Of a stretch of 45,316 nt of DNA, positions 17,525-25,559 are shown in pieces. Below the pieces are notes generated by a model that saw only the letters and a program-made list of their open reading frames with translations, was not told the DNA's origin and ran no database searches. The translations under genes were made by a program, and so were the position numbers. The DNA comes from SAR86 cluster bacterium SAR86A (GTDB taxonomy: Bacteria > Pseudomonadota > Gammaproteobacteria > Magnimaribacterales > D2472): NCBI GenBank assembly GCA_000252525.1, contig JH611157.1:86205-131520 (forward strand). Direction: 5' to 3'. Within the stretch, counting starts at the first letter, position 1. Each line of letters begins with the position of its first letter.

Positions 17525-18528
17525 TCGTTCGAAACCCTCACATAATCTGCTAGTTTTTGTGCAGCTTTACCGTTATTCATTAAATCAAATGCCATTTCTA
17601 TTCCGTCACCTATAGACTCAACTACATTTGCTACATATAAAGCAGCCCCACTGTTTAATGCAATCATGTCTTGCACAGCAGAACTCTCTCCACTGAATGC
17701 ATTGCTCACTAGTAATAAGCTTTCGTCCGAAGAGTTCGCAGCAATATGATCAAACGAGGATATGTTTAGTCCATACTCTTTTGGAGAAATTTTATATTCG
17801 CTAATTTTATTGTCTTTTAATTCTGAAACAATGGTTTCTGAACAAATTGAAATCTCATCAAGACCATCATCGCCGTGAACAATCATGACATGTTTCATAT
17901 CAAGATTTTTTGCAACATTAGAAAACATTCTTACAAGCTTCTCATCATAAACTCCTAGGACCTGTTTTTTTGCACTGCATGGATTGGTATGCGGTCCTAA
18001 CAAATTAAAAATAGTTTTTTCAGCAATTTTTTGTCTAACTGGCATCACGAACTTCATTGCCTCATGATGAAGTGGAGCAAATAAAAATACGAATCCAACT
18101 TTATCAAAAATTGATATTAATTTTTCTCTTTCATGATTTATATTTGCACCTGACTGTACAAGAAAGTCTGCACTACCAGATTTGCTAGAAATTGCTTTAT
18201 TACCATGCTTGGTGATTTTTGCTCCTCCAGCTGCAGCAACAAAAGATGAGGCTGTTGAGCAATTAAAAGTATGTAAACCTGTTCCACCTGTTCCACAAGT
18301 ATCAATATGTGAACCATCACCTATGTCAAATTTTAAAGATTTTTCTTTCATCACAATTGCAGCAGCAGTAACTTCAGTCTCTGACACACCCTTTTCATTT
18401 AATCCAATAAGAAAAGATTCAATATCGTCATCATCAGACATCCCAGACATTATTAAATTAATGGCTTCTTGCATCTCGTTAAGAGTTAGATCTTCTTTAT
18501 TATTTATTTTGTTAATAAAATCTTTCAT
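17521..18528 (-). CDS. trpD: Anthranilate phosphoribosyltransferase
   Basis: 335 residues. The PRPP-binding glycine loop CGTGGTGLHTFNCST (about 79-93) and the KHGNKAISSKSGSADFL segment (about 108-124) are diagnostic. FNLLGPHTNP (about 175-184) also matches. It transfers the phosphoribosyl group to anthranilate. Overlaps trpG by 4 bases and trpC by 4 bases. The glutamine amidotransferase is a separate gene (trpG), as in pseudomonads, not fused as in E. coli. Confidence 0.98.
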   Translation of the reverse strand: MKDFINKINNKEDLTLNEMQEAINLIMSGMSDDDDIESFLIGLNEKGVSETEVTAAAIVMKEKSLKFDIGDGSHIDTCGTGGTGLHTFNCSTASSFVAAAGGAKITKHGNKAISSKSGSADFLVQSGANINHEREKLISIFDKVGFVFLFAPLHHEAMKFVMPVRQKIAEKTIFNLLGPHTNPCSAKKQVLGVYDEKLVRMFSNVAKNLDMKHVMIVHGDDGLDEISICSETIVSELKDNKISEYKISPKEYGLNISSFDHIAANSSDESLLLVSNAFSGESSAVQDMIALNSGAALYVANVVESIGDGIEMAFDLMNNGKAAQKLADYVRVSNE

Positions 18529-19091
18529 ATTTTCTTAATAAAGTTTTCTATAAGCTTTGTACCATTATTTGTATCAATTGATTCAGGATGAAACTGAACA
18601 CCATAAATTGGTCTATTAATATGCTCAACCGCCATGATTATCTCCTTATCATCACTTAAAGTTGCAGTCACATTAAGTTCGCTCGGTAAAGTTTTCATAT
18701 CAATTATTAGGCTATGGTATCTGACAACATCATAAGATTTTTCAATTTCACTAAAAAGAAGGCTACCATCATGATCAATGCTAGAAGTTTTTCCGTGAAA
18801 AACTTCTGGTGCCTTAATAATATTTCCACCAAAAGCTGCACCAATTGCTTGATGTCCTAAACAAACTCCTAGAATTGGAACTTCTGCAGTCTTAATGAGT
18901 TCAACTGATATACCTGCTTCTTTTGGAGTACATGGACCAGGTGATATAACAATCTTGCTTGGATTATTTTCTATAATTTCAGATACAGACATTTCATCAT
19001 TCCTTATGACTTTGATGTCTTGTTCAAACTCACCAATATAATGGACTAGGTTATATGTGAAACTATCATAATTATCTATAACAATGATCAT
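18525..19091 (-). CDS. trpG: Anthranilate synthase component II (glutamine amidotransferase)
   Basis: 188 residues. Class I amidotransferase: DNYDSFTYNLVHY at the start, the oxyanion loop SPGPCTP (50-56), the nucleophile C77 in GVCLGHQAIG, and the His-Glu pair in VQFHPESI near 167-174. It supplies ammonia to TrpE, and may also serve PabB if a pabB exists elsewhere. It overlaps both trpE and trpD by 4 bases, a layout that keeps the subunits at fixed ratio. Confidence 0.97.
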   Translation of the reverse strand: MIIVIDNYDSFTYNLVHYIGEFEQDIKVIRNDEMSVSEIIENNPSKIVISPGPCTPKEAGISVELIKTAEVPILGVCLGHQAIGAAFGGNIIKAPEVFHGKTSSIDHDGSLLFSEIEKSYDVVRYHSLIIDMKTLPSELNVTATLSDDKEIIMAVEHINRPIYGVQFHPESIDTNNGTKLIENFIKKI

Positions 19092-20554
19092 GAAATCATC
19101 TCCATTGCGTCTAAAAATACTTTAGATTTTTGGACACACTCCTCCCATTCCTTTTCTGGATCTGAATCGGCAACTATTCCTGCTCCGGCTCCAACATGAA
19201 TTTTATTATCCCTTATTACGGCAGTTCTTATGGCAATCGCAGTATCAATATTACCATTCCAAGATATATAACCTATTGCACCGCCATATATACCTCTTGA
19301 ACTTGGCTCAAGCTCATTAATTATTTCCATAGCTCTTATTTTTGGAGCGCCTGAAAGAGTCCCAGCTGGCAAAGTAGCTTTAAGAGCATCAGTAAAATTT
19401 AATCCCTTGGATAATTTGCCTACTACGTTTGATACTATATGCATGACATGGGAGTATCTTTCGATCACCATTTTTTCAGTCAGTTTCACGCTACCAATTT
19501 CAGAAACTCTTCCAACATCATTTCTTCCAAGATCTATAAGCATAAGATGCTCAGCTAACTCTTTTGGATCATTTAATAAATCTTTCTCATTATTTTTATC
19601 CTCTTCTTCGTTTGCACCTCTTTTTCTCGTGCCTGCAATTGGTCTGAGAGTAATATTGCTATCTTCTAATCTAACCAATATTTCAGGTGAAGATCCGACC
19701 ACCTCACACTCATCAAGGTTGAGGTAATACATATATGGTGATGGGTTTATCTGTCTCAGGGCAGAATATAATTTAAAAGAATCACCATTGAAGGAGTTAT
19801 AAAAATCTTGTGCTAGTACAACCTGCATTACATCACCTTCTTTTATATATTCTTTAATTTTATTCACAGACGACATGTACTCATTTTTTGTAAAATTTGA
19901 TTTAAATTCTAATTGACCACTAGTATTTGAATATGAAGTTTCTTCAAGTTCTCCAGAATGATCAATGCTGTTTTGAATCTCATCAATGATTTCCAAAGCA
20001 TCTTCATATGATGTCTGCTGAGGATTTGCATTATAAATTGCTTGAATACTATTATTAAAATTGTCGTAAACAATTATTTTTTCAGACTTAACTAAATAAA
20101 TATCAGGCATATCAACGTCAAATTTTGAGTCTTTTCTTTGAAGAGCATTAATTTTGTTTTCAGCATACTTAGCACTTTCATAAGCAAAGAAACCTACATA
20201 TCCTCCGTAAAATCTTGGCATACCATCTAAAACTGGAGTCTTGTATTCACCAATTAATTTATTTAGTTCATCCAGTGGTTCTTGGCATTCAATTAGATTG
20301 GTTCCTAGAGCTGTTTTAATTTCAATTTTATTATCTGATACTTTTATTGAGTCTTTGCAATCCAACCCAATTATTGAATACTGGGCCCATTTTTCTCCAC
20401 CTTCAATAGATTCAAGCAAGAAAGTATTTTTTTTATTTTTAATTCTTGAAAAAACTTTTATAGGTGAGTCTAAGTCTTTTTCAATAGTCTTAACTAATGG
20501 AACAATATTAAATCCATTTTCTGCAAACTTTATGTATTCTTCTTTACTAATCAT
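19088..20554 (-). CDS. trpE: Anthranilate synthase component I
   Basis: 488 residues. Chorismate-binding core: PSPYMYYLNLDECEVVGSSP, RPIAGTRKRG (about 300-309), ATLPAGTLSGAPKIRAMEI, YGGAIGYISWNGNIDTAIAI, and GAGIVADSDPEKEWEEC near the C-terminus. The N-terminal part has the LLESIEGGEKWAQYSIIG block, which in this family includes the tryptophan feedback site. It makes anthranilate from chorismate with TrpG. The start overlaps the DUF192 gene by 8 bases; there is no room for a trp leader/attenuator directly upstream. Confidence 0.98.
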   Translation of the reverse strand: MISKEEYIKFAENGFNIVPLVKTIEKDLDSPIKVFSRIKNKKNTFLLESIEGGEKWAQYSIIGLDCKDSIKVSDNKIEIKTALGTNLIECQEPLDELNKLIGEYKTPVLDGMPRFYGGYVGFFAYESAKYAENKINALQRKDSKFDVDMPDIYLVKSEKIIVYDNFNNSIQAIYNANPQQTSYEDALEIIDEIQNSIDHSGELEETSYSNTSGQLEFKSNFTKNEYMSSVNKIKEYIKEGDVMQVVLAQDFYNSFNGDSFKLYSALRQINPSPYMYYLNLDECEVVGSSPEILVRLEDSNITLRPIAGTRKRGANEEEDKNNEKDLLNDPKELAEHLMLIDLGRNDVGRVSEIGSVKLTEKMVIERYSHVMHIVSNVVGKLSKGLNFTDALKATLPAGTLSGAPKIRAMEIINELEPSSRGIYGGAIGYISWNGNIDTAIAIRTAVIRDNKIHVGAGAGIVADSDPEKEWEECVQKSKVFLDAMEMIS

Positions 20555-20993
20555 TAGAAAATAGTTTTTTAACTTCTATGGAGTCTCCGATATTTATATC
20601 CTTTTCTTCAAACCATCCAGAATTTACTTCAAGAGCATATTTAGCTGCCTTAGTTGAACAAACAGAATCTTTTGAAAACGGAACCATATCATATATTTCT
20701 ATTATTTTTCCTCTAATATCAATGTATGCAACGCTTAATGGAACATAAGTATTTTTCATCCACATGCATTGTTTTCTCTCATATGGCCATATGAATAACA
20801 TTCCATAATCATTTGGAATAGATCTTCTGTTCATTAGTCCTTTCTTTCTATCTTCGTATTTTGAAACAATCTCTATATCAGATAGATATTCTTTAATATC
20901 TATAACCTTTGATGCATGAAGATTGCTTACAAAAAGTAAAAATATAAAGTACTTAAACAATTTTTGAACGAAGTTCAGATATTGTTTGCTCAT
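20547..20993 (-). CDS. DUF192 family protein, exported
   Basis: 148 residues from the ATG at 20993, which overlaps rpe by 41 bases. A TTG at 20960 gives a shorter protein beginning directly with a signal-peptide-like segment ([16 protein letters not shown]) and overlaps rpe by only 8 bases; I consider it equally likely. The conserved core is present: [52 protein letters not shown] and [15 protein letters not shown]192 proteins are small secreted beta-barrel-like proteins of unknown function. It lies between rpe and trpE, overlapping both. Confidence 0.85.
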   Translation of the reverse strand: MSKQYLNFVQKLFKYFIFLLFVSNLHASKVIDIKEYLSDIEIVSKYEDRKKGLMNRRSIPNDYGMLFIWPYERKQCMWMKNTYVPLSVAYIDIRGKIIEIYDMVPFSKDSVCSTKAAKYALEVNSGWFEEKDINIGDSIEVKKLFSND

Positions 20994-21621
20994 AATTTTC
21001 AGTATTGAATATAGCTGAGCCTGCTACAAATGTATCAGCGCCTGCCTCAGATGCTAGACCAATGGTATCCTTATTTATTCCACCATCTACCTCCAAGCGG
21101 ACATCTTTTCCAGACTCATCTATCATTTTTCTAACTTGAGCAATTTTTTCAAGCGAGCTATGAATAAACGATTGGCCTCCAAAACCAGGATTTACGCTCA
21201 TAATTAATACTAAATCTAGATCCTCAAGAACACTTTCTAACGTGTGAAGTGGAGTTGCAGGATTGTAAACAAGTCCTGCTTTACAACCTTTGTCTTTTAT
21301 TGCGTGAATTGATCTATGGATATGTTTGGTTGCTTCGGGATGAAAACTAATTAAGTCTGCTCCAGCATCTATAAAGCTTTGGGCCAATTCATCTACTGGA
21401 TCTATCATTAAATGAACATCAATAAATTCTTTTATGCCGTATTCTCTTAAAGCTTTGCAAACCATTGGTCCAATAGTGAGATTTGGAACATAGTGATTAT
21501 CCATTACATCAAAATGAACCCAATCAGCTCCTGCATCAAGGACATTACGTACCTCTTCTCCAAGTCTTGCAAAATCAGATGCTAGGATAGACGGTGCAAT
21601 TATATTTTTCTGGTCACTCAT
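20953..21621 (-). CDS. rpe: Ribulose-phosphate 3-epimerase
   Basis: 222 residues. TIM barrel with [16 protein letters not shown], the metal ligand block [17 protein letters not shown] (about 37-53), DVHLMI near 68, [13 protein letters not shown] near 140 and [10 protein letters not shown] near 176. Interconverts ribulose-5-P and xylulose-5-P in the pentose phosphate pathway. In many gammaproteobacteria rpe lies upstream of gph and trpE; gph is missing here and DUF192 stands in its place. Starts 3 bases after murU. Confidence 0.98.
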   Translation of the reverse strand: MSDQKNIIAPSILASDFARLGEEVRNVLDAGADWVHFDVMDNHYVPNLTIGPMVCKALREYGIKEFIDVHLMIDPVDELAQSFIDAGADLISFHPEATKHIHRSIHAIKDKGCKAGLVYNPATPLHTLESVLEDLDLVLIMSVNPGFGGQSFIHSSLEKIAQVRKMIDESGKDVRLEVDGGINKDTIGLASEAGADTFVAGSAIFNTENYEQTISELRSKIV

Positions 21622-21624
21622 AAC

Positions 21625-22296
21625 TTAATTTTGATCATTATATAGGCTATTAGCAAGTTTTAAACGTTCATGCGTTCCAACATCTATCCATAAATCATTA
21701 GATTTGTGAGCCGATACATTTCCATTATTAAGATAATTTGGAAGTACTGTATCCCAAATATTAAAAGAATCCGATCTAAAGTTTTTTTCTTTAAATATGA
21801 TTGGATTTATAATGGAGATACCACTCCAAGTTAAATCATTAAACTCGTCTATAGCAACCTTATTATTATCTTTGATGCAAAAGTCCCCTTCCTGATTATG
21901 AGATGGATTTGGAACTCCAATTAAGTGAGCAGCATCAATTTCTTTTGGCAAATTTTTAATATCAATTTTATGAAAAATATCAGAATTCATAACTAAGAAA
22001 TTTTCATCACCCAATAAATCTATAGCATTCAAAATACCTCCACCAGTTCCTAAAGGCTTATCTTCTTTTGAAAACTCAATATTAATATTGGAAAATTTTT
22101 CTTTTACATGATTTTCAATCATATGACCAAGATGAGAAATATTAATAACGAATTCTGTAAAGTCATTTTTAATTAAATGTTCAATGTTGTGTTGGATTAA
22201 AGTTTTATCGCCTATTTTTAAGAGCGGTTTGGGGGTTTCTTTGGTTAAGGGTAATAACCTTTTGCCGTACCCAGCAGCTAAAATCATTACTTTCAT
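21625..22296 (-). CDS. murU: N-acetylmuramate-1-phosphate uridylyltransferase
   Basis: 223 residues, a sugar nucleotidyltransferase with the N-terminal signature MILAAGYGKRLLPLT and the catalytic Lys in ETPKPLLKIG (about 20-29). Further motifs are PLGTGGGILNA (about 81-91), MNSDIFH and DVGTHERL near the C-terminus. Its pairing with the sugar-kinase-like gene just upstream (4-base ATGA overlap) is the AmgK-MurU pair described in Pseudomonas, which recycles cell-wall MurNAc to UDP-MurNAc without de novo synthesis. The name rests largely on that pairing. Confidence 0.88.
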   Translation of the reverse strand: MKVMILAAGYGKRLLPLTKETPKPLLKIGDKTLIQHNIEHLIKNDFTEFVINISHLGHMIENHVKEKFSNINIEFSKEDKPLGTGGGILNAIDLLGDENFLVMNSDIFHKIDIKNLPKEIDAAHLIGVPNPSHNQEGDFCIKDNNKVAIDEFNDLTWSGISIINPIIFKEKNFRSDSFNIWDTVLPNYLNNGNVSAHKSNDLWIDVGTHERLKLANSLYNDQN

Positions 22297-23249
22297 AATT
22301 GCTCAACAGTTTTCGATAAAAGTGGTTGAACTTCTTGTTCTAAAAAAAGTTTAGAAGAATGTTCTTCAGGAATCATCTTTATAAGATTCTTTAAAATTAA
22401 GGGCATATCTTTTAATCTAAAACTCCTGTCTTTTGTTAAATATAAATCTGATAGAGTTCCAAGGATTCTAAGATTTCTTTGTATGCAGCCCCATCTAGTA
22501 AATTCAAAACATGCATCATCTGAATATTCTGATTTAACATTTGTTGAGAAAAAATTTAAAAAACTTTTAATGTTGGAAATATCTGCTTCAAAATAGTGAT
22601 CTACTAAGATTCCTGCCATATCAATACCAATTGGTCCCTTTTTCATATCTTGATAATCGATAACTGTTAAATGATTATTCTTATCAAGAACTAAGTTACG
22701 TCTTTCAAAATCAAAATGACAATTAACCCAAGGATGTTGATAAAGCTTATCAATGGTGATTGATATTAAGTCATTAATAGATTTATCTGATGCAAGATTT
22801 AAAAATTTTTGACAAAAAACTTTATCAAATAAGCTCATCTGATTGATTAAGTCTTCTTTTGAAAATTCTTCCAGATTCTTAATTTCAGATTCTTGTAATT
22901 TAATCAAAAGCTTTATTGATCTTTCTATCAGCTCTTTCTTATTATCATCATTAAATATTGATATCAAGTCTTTGTCTCCCAAATCCTCCTGAATAGTGAC
23001 TCCAGCTTGTTTATCATGATGAATAATATCTACACCTGAAATATGATTTCTTTTAAGCTCGTTAGATATATTAATAAAATTTTCGTGATCGCCTTCGTTC
23101 GGGTCTAAGTAGCACAAAATTATTGTTTCTTTGGCATCATTAATTATTCGCCAATACTCTCTTCCACTAGCTTCTCTTTTTAATGGTATTACCTCTAGAG
23201 GATTAAAGTTAAATTTTTTACTTAAATTTATTACTTCTTCTTCTTTCAA
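22293..23249 (-). CDS. amgK: Anomeric MurNAc/GlcNAc kinase
   Basis: 318 residues, aminoglycoside-phosphotransferase fold. The N-terminus has LKREASGREYWRI; the catalytic loop is NCHFDFERRNLVLD (about 177-190) and the metal-binding motif is VIDYQDMKKGPIGIDMAGI (about 198-216). It phosphorylates MurNAc at the anomeric position before MurU adds UMP. In pseudomonads amgK-murU is divergent from lptD; here two SDR genes and a DsbA-like gene have come between. It begins the base after the upstream SDR gene ends. Confidence 0.87.
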   Translation of the reverse strand: MKEEEVINLSKKFNFNPLEVIPLKREASGREYWRIINDAKETIILCYLDPNEGDHENFINISNELKRNHISGVDIIHHDKQAGVTIQEDLGDKDLISIFNDDNKKELIERSIKLLIKLQESEIKNLEEFSKEDLINQMSLFDKVFCQKFLNLASDKSINDLISITIDKLYQHPWVNCHFDFERRNLVLDKNNHLTVIDYQDMKKGPIGIDMAGILVDHYFEADISNIKSFLNFFSTNVKSEYSDDACFEFTRWGCIQRNLRILGTLSDLYLTKDRSFRLKDMPLILKNLIKMIPEEHSSKLFLEQEVQPLLSKTVEQL

Positions 23250-24107
23250 CTAACTATTCTTAATTTCATCAGGCAAAGGAGTATCTTCAGGAACAAAGAA
23301 ATCTGGCATTAATTCTCCAAAAGGAACCGAAGCATATTTTGAAAAGTCTTTTACCCCAGATTCATATAAAACAATATCATCTATGCAAAAATTTCCAGTG
23401 AATTCTTTAGAGTCTTTTGTAAGAATCTCGTATGCTGAGTCAGCCATTATGTCTACATTTCTTGAGAGTTTCATAATTTCATCGCCGCCTAGATGATTTT
23501 GTACAGCTGCTGTTGCTATTGCAGTTCTTGGCCAAAGTGCATTCACAGCTATACCGAATTCCTTAAATTCTTCTGCCATTCCAAGAACACACATACTCAT
23601 TGTGTACTTGGCCATTGTGTACGCAACTGTTCCTGAGAACCATTTAGACTCCATGTCTAGAGGTGGCGCAAGATTTAAAATATGTGGATTATTAGATTTT
23701 TTTAAATGAGGTAGGCAATATTTACTTACCATGTAAGTGCCTCTTCCATTAATTTGATGCATTAAATCATATCTTTTCATTTCAGTATCAGTGACATTCG
23801 TCAATTGAATTGCTGAAGCATTATTAATACAAATATCAATTCCACCAAAATGATCAACAGTTTGATTAATGGCGTCTCTGACATTATCTTCATTTCTTAT
23901 ATCACAAATCACTGGCAATGCTTCACCACCAGCTTCAACTATTTCATCAGCTGCGGTATATATTGTTCCTGGTAGCTTAGGATGTGGTTCTGCTGTTTTT
24001 GCAGCTATAGCTATTTTCGCTCCATCTTCAGCCGCCTTTTTTACCATAGCAAGGCCTATACCTCTGCTTCCACCAGATATAAAAATTACTTTATCTTTCA
24101 AACTCAT
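23250..24107 (-). CDS. SDR family oxidoreductase, HSDL2-like
   Basis: 285 residues. Rossmann cofactor loop SGGSRGIGLAMV (about 11-22), CINNASAI near 96-103, and an intact catalytic YTMAK (about 168-172). The N-terminal insert AAKTAEPHPKLPGTIYTA is typical of the HSDL2-like (hydroxysteroid dehydrogenase-like 2) group. NAD(P)-dependent; substrate unknown, a lipid or acyl intermediate is plausible. It lies 18 bases after the other SDR gene and abuts amgK, so the two SDRs probably share a transcript. Confidence 0.87.
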   Translation of the reverse strand: MSLKDKVIFISGGSRGIGLAMVKKAAEDGAKIAIAAKTAEPHPKLPGTIYTAADEIVEAGGEALPVICDIRNEDNVRDAINQTVDHFGGIDICINNASAIQLTNVTDTEMKRYDLMHQINGRGTYMVSKYCLPHLKKSNNPHILNLAPPLDMESKWFSGTVAYTMAKYTMSMCVLGMAEEFKEFGIAVNALWPRTAIATAAVQNHLGGDEIMKLSRNVDIMADSAYEILTKDSKEFTGNFCIDDIVLYESGVKDFSKYASVPFGELMPDFFVPEDTPLPDEIKNS

Positions 24108-24125
24108 ATTTTTTTCCTCTAATTA

Positions 24126-24866
24126 TTAAAACTTTTCCATATAAGGACGTAAATCTAGTTCATGCGTCCATGCGCTTCTATGCTGCGTATGAACAAACCA
24201 ATACGCATCAGCAATTGCATCAGGTTGTAGAATACCGTCTTTTTCTTTTAAAGCATATCTGTCAGGGAAATTTTCTTTTATAAATGCAGTATCTATTGCT
24301 CCATCGATTATAAAATGAGCGACATGAATGCCTTGAGGTCCAAGTTCTCTAGCCATACTTTGTGAAACTGCCCTTAAAGCAAATTTTGCACTAGCAAATG
24401 CAGAAAAACCGGATCCACCCCTCATTGAAGCAGTCGCTCCAGTAAAAAAGATAGACCCCTCATTCCTTGCCGTCATATATTTTGCAGCCTCTCTTCCAGT
24501 TAAGAATCCTGCAAAAGCTGCCATTTCCCATACTTTCTTGAAGACTCTTGATGTAGTATCAACTATAGGGAAAAAAACATTTGCACCTGGGTTAAAAATA
24601 ACAACATCTATAGGAGCAACCTCTTCCTCAACTTCTTTAAAAAACTTTGCGATTTCGTCCTCGTCTCTAGCATCAACTCCATATCCCTTTGCCCATCCAC
24701 CAGAATTATTAATTTCATCTGCCAATTTATTTACTTTCTCAATGCTTCTAGGACGTCTAGCTGGACAAACTTTATAGCCGTGACTTGCAAATTTCTTTGT
24801 CAACGCTGCTCCTGTAGCGTCACCAGCACCAATGATAATAGCCGAAAATTTTGAAAAATCTTTCAT
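24126..24866 (-). CDS. SDR family protein lacking the catalytic tyrosine
   Basis: 246 residues from the ATG at 24866 (MKDFSKFSAIIIGAG). An upstream ATG at 24977 is open but would add a non-conserved extension overlapping the divergent gene. The Rossmann loop is IIGAGDATGAALTKKF rather than GxxxGxG of classical SDRs, and VIFNPGANVF replaces the usual NNAG. At the active site the sequence is FASAK, so Phe stands where catalytic Tyr is expected; the Lys is kept. From memory this pattern recurs in a subgroup with LGPQGIHVAHFIIDGAID, so it is probably not a mutation private to this strain. Role unknown. Confidence 0.83.
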   Translation of the reverse strand: MKDFSKFSAIIIGAGDATGAALTKKFASHGYKVCPARRPRSIEKVNKLADEINNSGGWAKGYGVDARDEDEIAKFFKEVEEEVAPIDVVIFNPGANVFFPIVDTTSRVFKKVWEMAAFAGFLTGREAAKYMTARNEGSIFFTGATASMRGGSGFSAFASAKFALRAVSQSMARELGPQGIHVAHFIIDGAIDTAFIKENFPDRYALKEKDGILQPDAIADAYWFVHTQHRSAWTHELDLRPYMEKF

Positions 24867-24908
24867 AACAGTGTTTAATTGTTTTACTTTACAAAATTGT
24901 GAATAGAA

Positions 24909-25511
24909 ATGATAGTAGACTTTATTTTTGATGTAGCGAGTCCAAATACATATCTTGCTCATAAAATTATTCCTCAAATAGAAGAAAGAACAGGCGCAAA
25001 ATTTGAATATATCCCATGTCTATTAGGTGGAATTCATAAATTATCTAACAATCAACCACCCTTTATCGCGTATGCAGATTGCAAAAATAAGAGTGATTAT
25101 CAAATGATAGAAATAGATAGATTTGTAAAACAGCATAGTCTTACAAATTATAAATTTAACTCTCATTTTCCTCCTTCGACCATTCAAATACAAAGAGGTG
25201 CAATTGCAGCAAAAGAGCTTGGTATCTTTGAAGATTATTTTGAATGTGTAATTAGTGCAATGTGGGAGCAGGATAAAAATATATCTGATGTTGAAGTTCT
25301 TAAAGAAGTTCTTAAAGAAGGCAATTTAGATGTTGAATCAATTATGGAGATTGTTCTTTCTCAAGATTGTAAAGATAAACTAATTAAAAACACTGACGAC
25401 GCGGTAAATAAAGGATGTTTTGGGGTCCCAACATTTTTTTACGACAATCAAATATTTTTTGGTAAAGATCATCTTCATCAACTTGAACAATATATCAATT
25501 CAAATAAATAG
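24909..25511 (+). CDS. DsbA-fold protein, HCCA isomerase/GST-kappa-like
   Basis: 200 residues with no signal peptide. The N-terminus VDFIFDVASPNTYLAHKIIP carries the Ser-Pro in place of the C-x-x-C of true DsbA, as in 2-hydroxychromene-2-carboxylate isomerases and kappa-class glutathione transferases. The FEYIPCLLGGIHK block, the helical insert and the GCFGVPTFFYDNQIFFGKDHL C-terminal segment (thioredoxin cis-Pro, gatekeeper) all fit. Likely a cytoplasmic glutathione-dependent isomerase or transferase. It is divergent from the SDR pair across 42 bases and 48 bases upstream of lptD. Confidence 0.85.
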   Translation: MIVDFIFDVASPNTYLAHKIIPQIEERTGAKFEYIPCLLGGIHKLSNNQPPFIAYADCKNKSDYQMIEIDRFVKQHSLTNYKFNSHFPPSTIQIQRGAIAAKELGIFEDYFECVISAMWEQDKNISDVEVLKEVLKEGNLDVESIMEIVLSQDCKDKLIKNTDDAVNKGCFGVPTFFYDNQIFFGKDHLHQLEQYINSNK

Positions 25512-25513
25512 TA

Positions 25514-25540
25514 GAACTTTTTAAACAAAAATCTTTCAAA
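25514..25540 (+). promoter_or_regulatory. Sigma-E-type promoter candidate upstream of lptD
   Basis: GAACTT (25514-25519), 16 bases, then TCAAA (25536-25540). This is the element pair and spacing of envelope-stress sigma-E promoters (GAACTT, 16 bases, TCTGA or TCAAA). It lies in the 48-base gap before lptD and would start transcription about 13 bases before the ATG. E. coli lptD and surA are sigma-E targets, so the match makes biological sense. Pattern seen directly; activity inferred. Confidence 0.55.
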
Positions 25541-25559
25541 CTATTAAAATATCAATTAA

